In this document: in pieces, positions 61,181-64,000 of the stretch
How the letters are laid out: the number at the start of each line of letters is the position of its first letter
Position numbering within the stretch: the first letter of the stretch is position 1
From: G958296245 sp965262055
Lineage (GTDB): Bacteria; Chloroflexota; Dehalococcoidia; Lucifugimonadales; G958296245
Reading direction: 5' to 3'
Assembly: GCA_965262055.1 (NCBI GenBank)
Contig: CBDHEI010000002.1
Coordinates: forward strand, 372,001 to 436,000
DNA: 64,000 bases
The notes under the pieces: generated by a model
Databases searched by the model: none
What the model saw: the letters and a program-made list of their open reading frames with translations, nothing else
What the model was told of the DNA's origin: nothing
Made by a program: the position numbers and the translations under genes

Positions 61181-64000
61181 ATGACCCTCAGACTGCGACC
61201 GGAGCATCTCAGTACCCTGCGGTGGCGCTCGATCGGGCCGCACAGAGGGGGGCGCGTGGTGGCGGTGGCGGGCGACCCCGAGGAGAGGCAGACCTTCTAC
61301 TTCGGGGCGTGCGCGGGCGGCGTCTGGAAGACCTCCGACGGCGGCACGTACTGGCGCAACGTGTCAGACGGCTTCTTCCGCACCTCCTCGGTCGGCGCGC
61401 TGGCGGTGGCGGACGCCGACCCCTCGGTCGTATACGCCGGGATGGGCGAGGCCTGCATACGCAGCAACGTCTCTCACGGCGACGGCGTCTACCGTTCCAC
61501 GGACGCTGGGGCGACGTGGAAGCACGTCGGCCTCGACGACACGCGGCACATCGCGCGTGTCAGGGTAGACCCGCGCGACCCCGACCGGCTATACGTCGCG
61601 GCGCTGGGCCACGCCTTCGGCCCGAACGCGCAACGGGGTGTCTTCCGCTCCAAGGACGGCGGCCGTTCGTGGGAGCGCGTGCTGTTCAAGAGCGAGAGGG
61701 CGGGCGCGATCGACCTGTCCATCGACCCCCACAATCCACGCATCCTCTACGCCTCGATATGGCAGGCGCTGCGGACGCCGTGGGGCTTCGTCGGGGCCGG
61801 GCCCGAGAGCGGCCTGTGGCGGTCAACGGACGGCGGCGACACGTGGACCGACCTCACGGATCGGCCCGGGATGCCGGACGGGATCAAGGGCCGCATAGGC
61901 GTCGCGGCGTCTCCGGCCCGGTCGGGCCGAGTGTGGACCATAGTCGAGGCCGAGGACGGCGTTCTGCTGCTCTCTGACGACGGCGGCGACACGTGGGAGC
62001 GGGTCAACGACAGCCTCCAGGTGAGGCAGCGCCCCTTCTACCACCACCACATAGTCGCCCACCCGACCAGGGAAGACACGATGTGGATACTCGCGATACA
62101 TGCGCTGAGGTCGGACAACGGCGGCCGGTCGTTCACGATGATGACGACGACCCACAGCGACAACCACGACATGTGGATCGACCCCCGCGACCCGCGGAGG
62201 ATGATCGAGGGGAACGACGGCGGCGCGTCCGTCTCATTCGACGGCGCCGAGACGTGGTCGACGATATACAACCAGCCCACGGCCCAGTTCTACCACGCGG
62301 CCGTCGACACCCGGCACCCTTACCGTGTCTATGGCACCCAGCAGGACAACAGCGCGATCAGCACGCCAAGCAGGTCGATCAAGGGCGCAATCCCCTTCGG
62401 CGACAGCTACGCTGTGGGGTCCTCGGAGAGCGGGTACATCGCTGTGCGCCCGGACAACCCCGACATCGTCTACTCAGGCGCAGTCGGCAGCGCGCCGGGA
62501 GGCGGGGGCGCCCTCATCAGGTACAACCACGCCACCGGAGAGTCGCGGCTCATCACCGTGTGGCCGGAGATATCGTACGGACTGGGCGCGCGGGACATGC
62601 GGTACCGCTTCCAGTGGACCTTCCCGATAGTCATATCGCCGCACGACGCCAACGTACTCTACGCTGCCGGCAACAGGGTCTTCCGTTCCACGGACGAAGG
62701 GACTAGCTGGGAGGCGGTGTCGCCCGACCTCACGCGTAACGACCCGAGCAAAGGCGAGCCCGGCGGGGGGCCGATCAGCCGCGACGTGTCCGGCTCGGAG
62801 GTCTACTGCACGGTATTCTCGTTCGCCGAGTCGCCGCACAAGCCCGGAGTGTTCTGGGCAGGCTCCGACGACGGCCTGGTCCACGTCTCCAGGGACGCCG
62901 GCGAGTCCTGGTACGACGTGACGCCGCCGGGCCTCCCGAAGTGGGCAACGGTCAGCATGATCGAGCTGTCTCCCCACGACCCAGACACGGTCTGGCTCGC
63001 GGCGTGGAACTACAAGCTCGACGACTACTCGGCGTACCTGTACCGCACGCGGGACGGCGGGAGGAGCTGGGAGTCGATAGCCGGCGGGATACCGGATGGG
63101 GAGTTCGTGCGCGTCATCCGGGAAGACCCGGTGCGGGCGGGCCTGCTCTACGCCGGAACCGAGACCGGGGTCTACGCGTCTCCGGACTCGGGGGTCTCGT
63201 GGCAATCGCTCCAGCTGGACCTGCCGGTCACCCCCATCCACGACCTCCTCGTGAAGGATGGCGACCTGGTGGCCGGGACCCACGGCAGATCGTTCTGGAT
63301 TCTCGACGACGTGACACCGCTGCGCGGGCTAACGAGGGAGGCGCTAGAGGACGAGGTCTACCTGTTCGAGCCGAAGCCCACCTTCCGCGCTCTGAACATG
63401 CTCGGCAAGACCGACTCGGGGCGGATAGGCCCGGGCAAGAATTACTTGTTAGCCTTAGGCGCCGCCGCTACCTTCGAGGAGACCGAGACGCCGGGGGGAG
63501 TCGCTGAGCGCGTCTTCCTGGACGCGGGCCAAAACCCGCCGGACGGCGCGGTAATCACATACCACCTGCAGGAGCTGGCGGAGGATGGCGCGGCGCTCAC
63601 GTTCCTCGACCCGGATGGGCGCGAGGTGAGGAGGTTCTGCGGCCTGCCTGCTGAGGCCGGCATGAACCGGTTCGCGTGGGACATGCGCCACGACGGCCCC
63701 CGCGAGGCGCCCGGGGACGACGACGAGCGCCTGATCGCCGGGCCGACCCCAAAGGGGCCCGCGTCGGTGCCTGGGACCTACACCGTCAGGCTGGAAACCG
63801 CCGGCCAGCCCCTCACGCGTAAGCTGAAGATAGTGAAGGACCCACTGTCCGAGGCGTCGGACGCCGACCTGGACGAGCAGCTCGCCCTGCTGCTCAGGCT
63901 CAGGGACAGTATCTCGGAGACTAACGACGCCATAAACGAGCTGAGGCGGGTGAGGCGGCAGGTGCGCGAATGGACCGACCATGCGGCTGCGGTCCCGGAC
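61181..64000 (+). CDS. BNR/VPS10-type beta-propeller protein (3' end beyond window)
   Basis: 940 codons without a stop to the window edge, start ATG 61181 with AAGGAGGAGG upstream. It contains at least eight BNR/Asp-box units of the form (Y/F)RSxDxGxxW (for example YRSTDAGATW, FRSKDGGRSW, WRSTDGGDTW, LLSDDGGDTW, FRSTDEGTSW, HVSRDAGESW, YRTRDGGRSW), giving two propellers up to ~residue 700. An Ig-like segment then follows (PASVPGTYTVRLETAGQPLTRKLKIVKDP), then a helical tail (DLDEQLALLLRLRDSISETNDAINELRRV). The layout matches sortilin/VPS10-like glycosyl-hydrolase-annotated proteins. No obvious signal peptide is present at this start. The substrate is unknown. Confidence 0.88.
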   Translation, partial: MTLRLRPEHLSTLRWRSIGPHRGGRVVAVAGDPEERQTFYFGACAGGVWKTSDGGTYWRNVSDGFFRTSSVGALAVADADPSVVYAGMGEACIRSNVSHGDGVYRSTDAGATWKHVGLDDTRHIARVRVDPRDPDRLYVAALGHAFGPNAQRGVFRSKDGGRSWERVLFKSERAGAIDLSIDPHNPRILYASIWQALRTPWGFVGAGPESGLWRSTDGGDTWTDLTDRPGMPDGIKGRIGVAASPARSGRVWTIVEAEDGVLLLSDDGGDTWERVNDSLQVRQRPFYHHHIVAHPTREDTMWILAIHALRSDNGGRSFTMMTTTHSDNHDMWIDPRDPRRMIEGNDGGASVSFDGAETWSTIYNQPTAQFYHAAVDTRHPYRVYGTQQDNSAISTPSRSIKGAIPFGDSYAVGSSESGYIAVRPDNPDIVYSGAVGSAPGGGGALIRYNHATGESRLITVWPEISYGLGARDMRYRFQWTFPIVISPHDANVLYAAGNRVFRSTDEGTSWEAVSPDLTRNDPSKGEPGGGPISRDVSGSEVYCTVFSFAESPHKPGVFWAGSDDGLVHVSRDAGESWYDVTPPGLPKWATVSMIELSPHDPDTVWLAAWNYKLDDYSAYLYRTRDGGRSWESIAGGIPDGEFVRVIREDPVRAGLLYAGTETGVYASPDSGVSWQSLQLDLPVTPIHDLLVKDGDLVAGTHGRSFWILDDVTPLRGLTREALEDEVYLFEPKPTFRALNMLGKTDSGRIGPGKNYLLALGAAATFEETETPGGVAERVFLDAGQNPPDGAVITYHLQELAEDGAALTFLDPDGREVRRFCGLPAEAGMNRFAWDMRHDGPREAPGDDDERLIAGPTPKGPASVPGTYTVRLETAGQPLTRKLKIVKDPLSEASDADLDEQLALLLRLRDSISETNDAINELRRVRRQVREWTDHAAAVPD

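Overview
The window is a high-GC bacterial chromosome segment, about 60% G+C by eye. Most genes have strong AGGAGG-type ribosome binding sites and GTG starts are common. No rRNA or tRNA gene gives a firm taxonomic anchor. The mix of a type I-G CRISPR-Cas locus, many insertion sequences, stacked toxin-antitoxin (TA) pairs, a DUF2339 membrane protein and a BNR/VPS10-type beta-propeller protein fits an uncultured, defence-rich bacterium such as a Chloroflexota/Dehalococcoidia-like or sponge-symbiont-like lineage. That assignment is an inference only.

Layout. 1-3.1 kb: the right end of an IS1380-family element cuts a poly(3-hydroxybutyrate)-depolymerase-like esterase, followed by an IS1182-family element stacked against a MITE-like repeat. 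3.4-7.7 kb: ordinary genes (MFS efflux protein, amidohydrolase, a Phd/PIN TA pair, a methyltransferase). 7.7-25.3 kb: an accessory region that looks like an integrative element. It holds a large serine recombinase with its ribbon-helix-helix partner and a large TPR-GreAB_C-PIN protein broken by an IS66-family element (the reading frame is restored exactly when the element and one target duplication are removed). It also holds a PBECR-like toxin with a DUF2283-HTH partner, a repeat-rich divergent control region, a coiled-coil protein, a protein with four tandem HTH domains behind a putative leader peptide and attenuator-like hairpin, a SNF2-type helicase with an inserted zinc ribbon, a TPR protein and a small HTH regulator.

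25.5-34.0 kb: a complete type I restriction-modification operon on the minus strand, in the order HTH regulator, HsdM, HicB, HicA, HsdS, two tandem DUF433/DUF5615 pairs, HsdR. Three TA modules are thus threaded through the restriction operon. 34.1-51.0 kb: a short MITE, then a complete type I-G (formerly I-U) CRISPR-Cas operon (cas3, csx17/cas8, csb1/cas7, csb2/cas5, cas4-cas1 fusion, cas2), a leader and one CRISPR array. The array has been split in two by an IS21-family element, which itself carries two identical tandem IS1202/ISNCY-type elements inside its right inverted repeat. Removing the nested insertions rebuilds one array of 25 repeats and 24 spacers. A lone type I-E-like repeat lies just downstream.

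51.4-64 kb: housekeeping-type genes return (D-2-hydroxyacid dehydrogenase, acetyl-CoA synthetase, voltage-gated-type potassium channel, DUF2339 protein, BNR-repeat protein running off the window). A complete IS1380 copy sits at 52.8-54.5 kb, and a HicBA-like pair is wedged between a broken duplicate of the BNR gene start and the intact gene. The two IS1380 copies lie in the same orientation and bracket the whole defence-rich interval.

How the parts work together: restriction-modification and CRISPR interference are the two intact anti-phage layers. The TA pairs probably stabilise or guard them. The IS traffic has inactivated the TPR-PIN gene and separated the distal CRISPR spacers from their leader.
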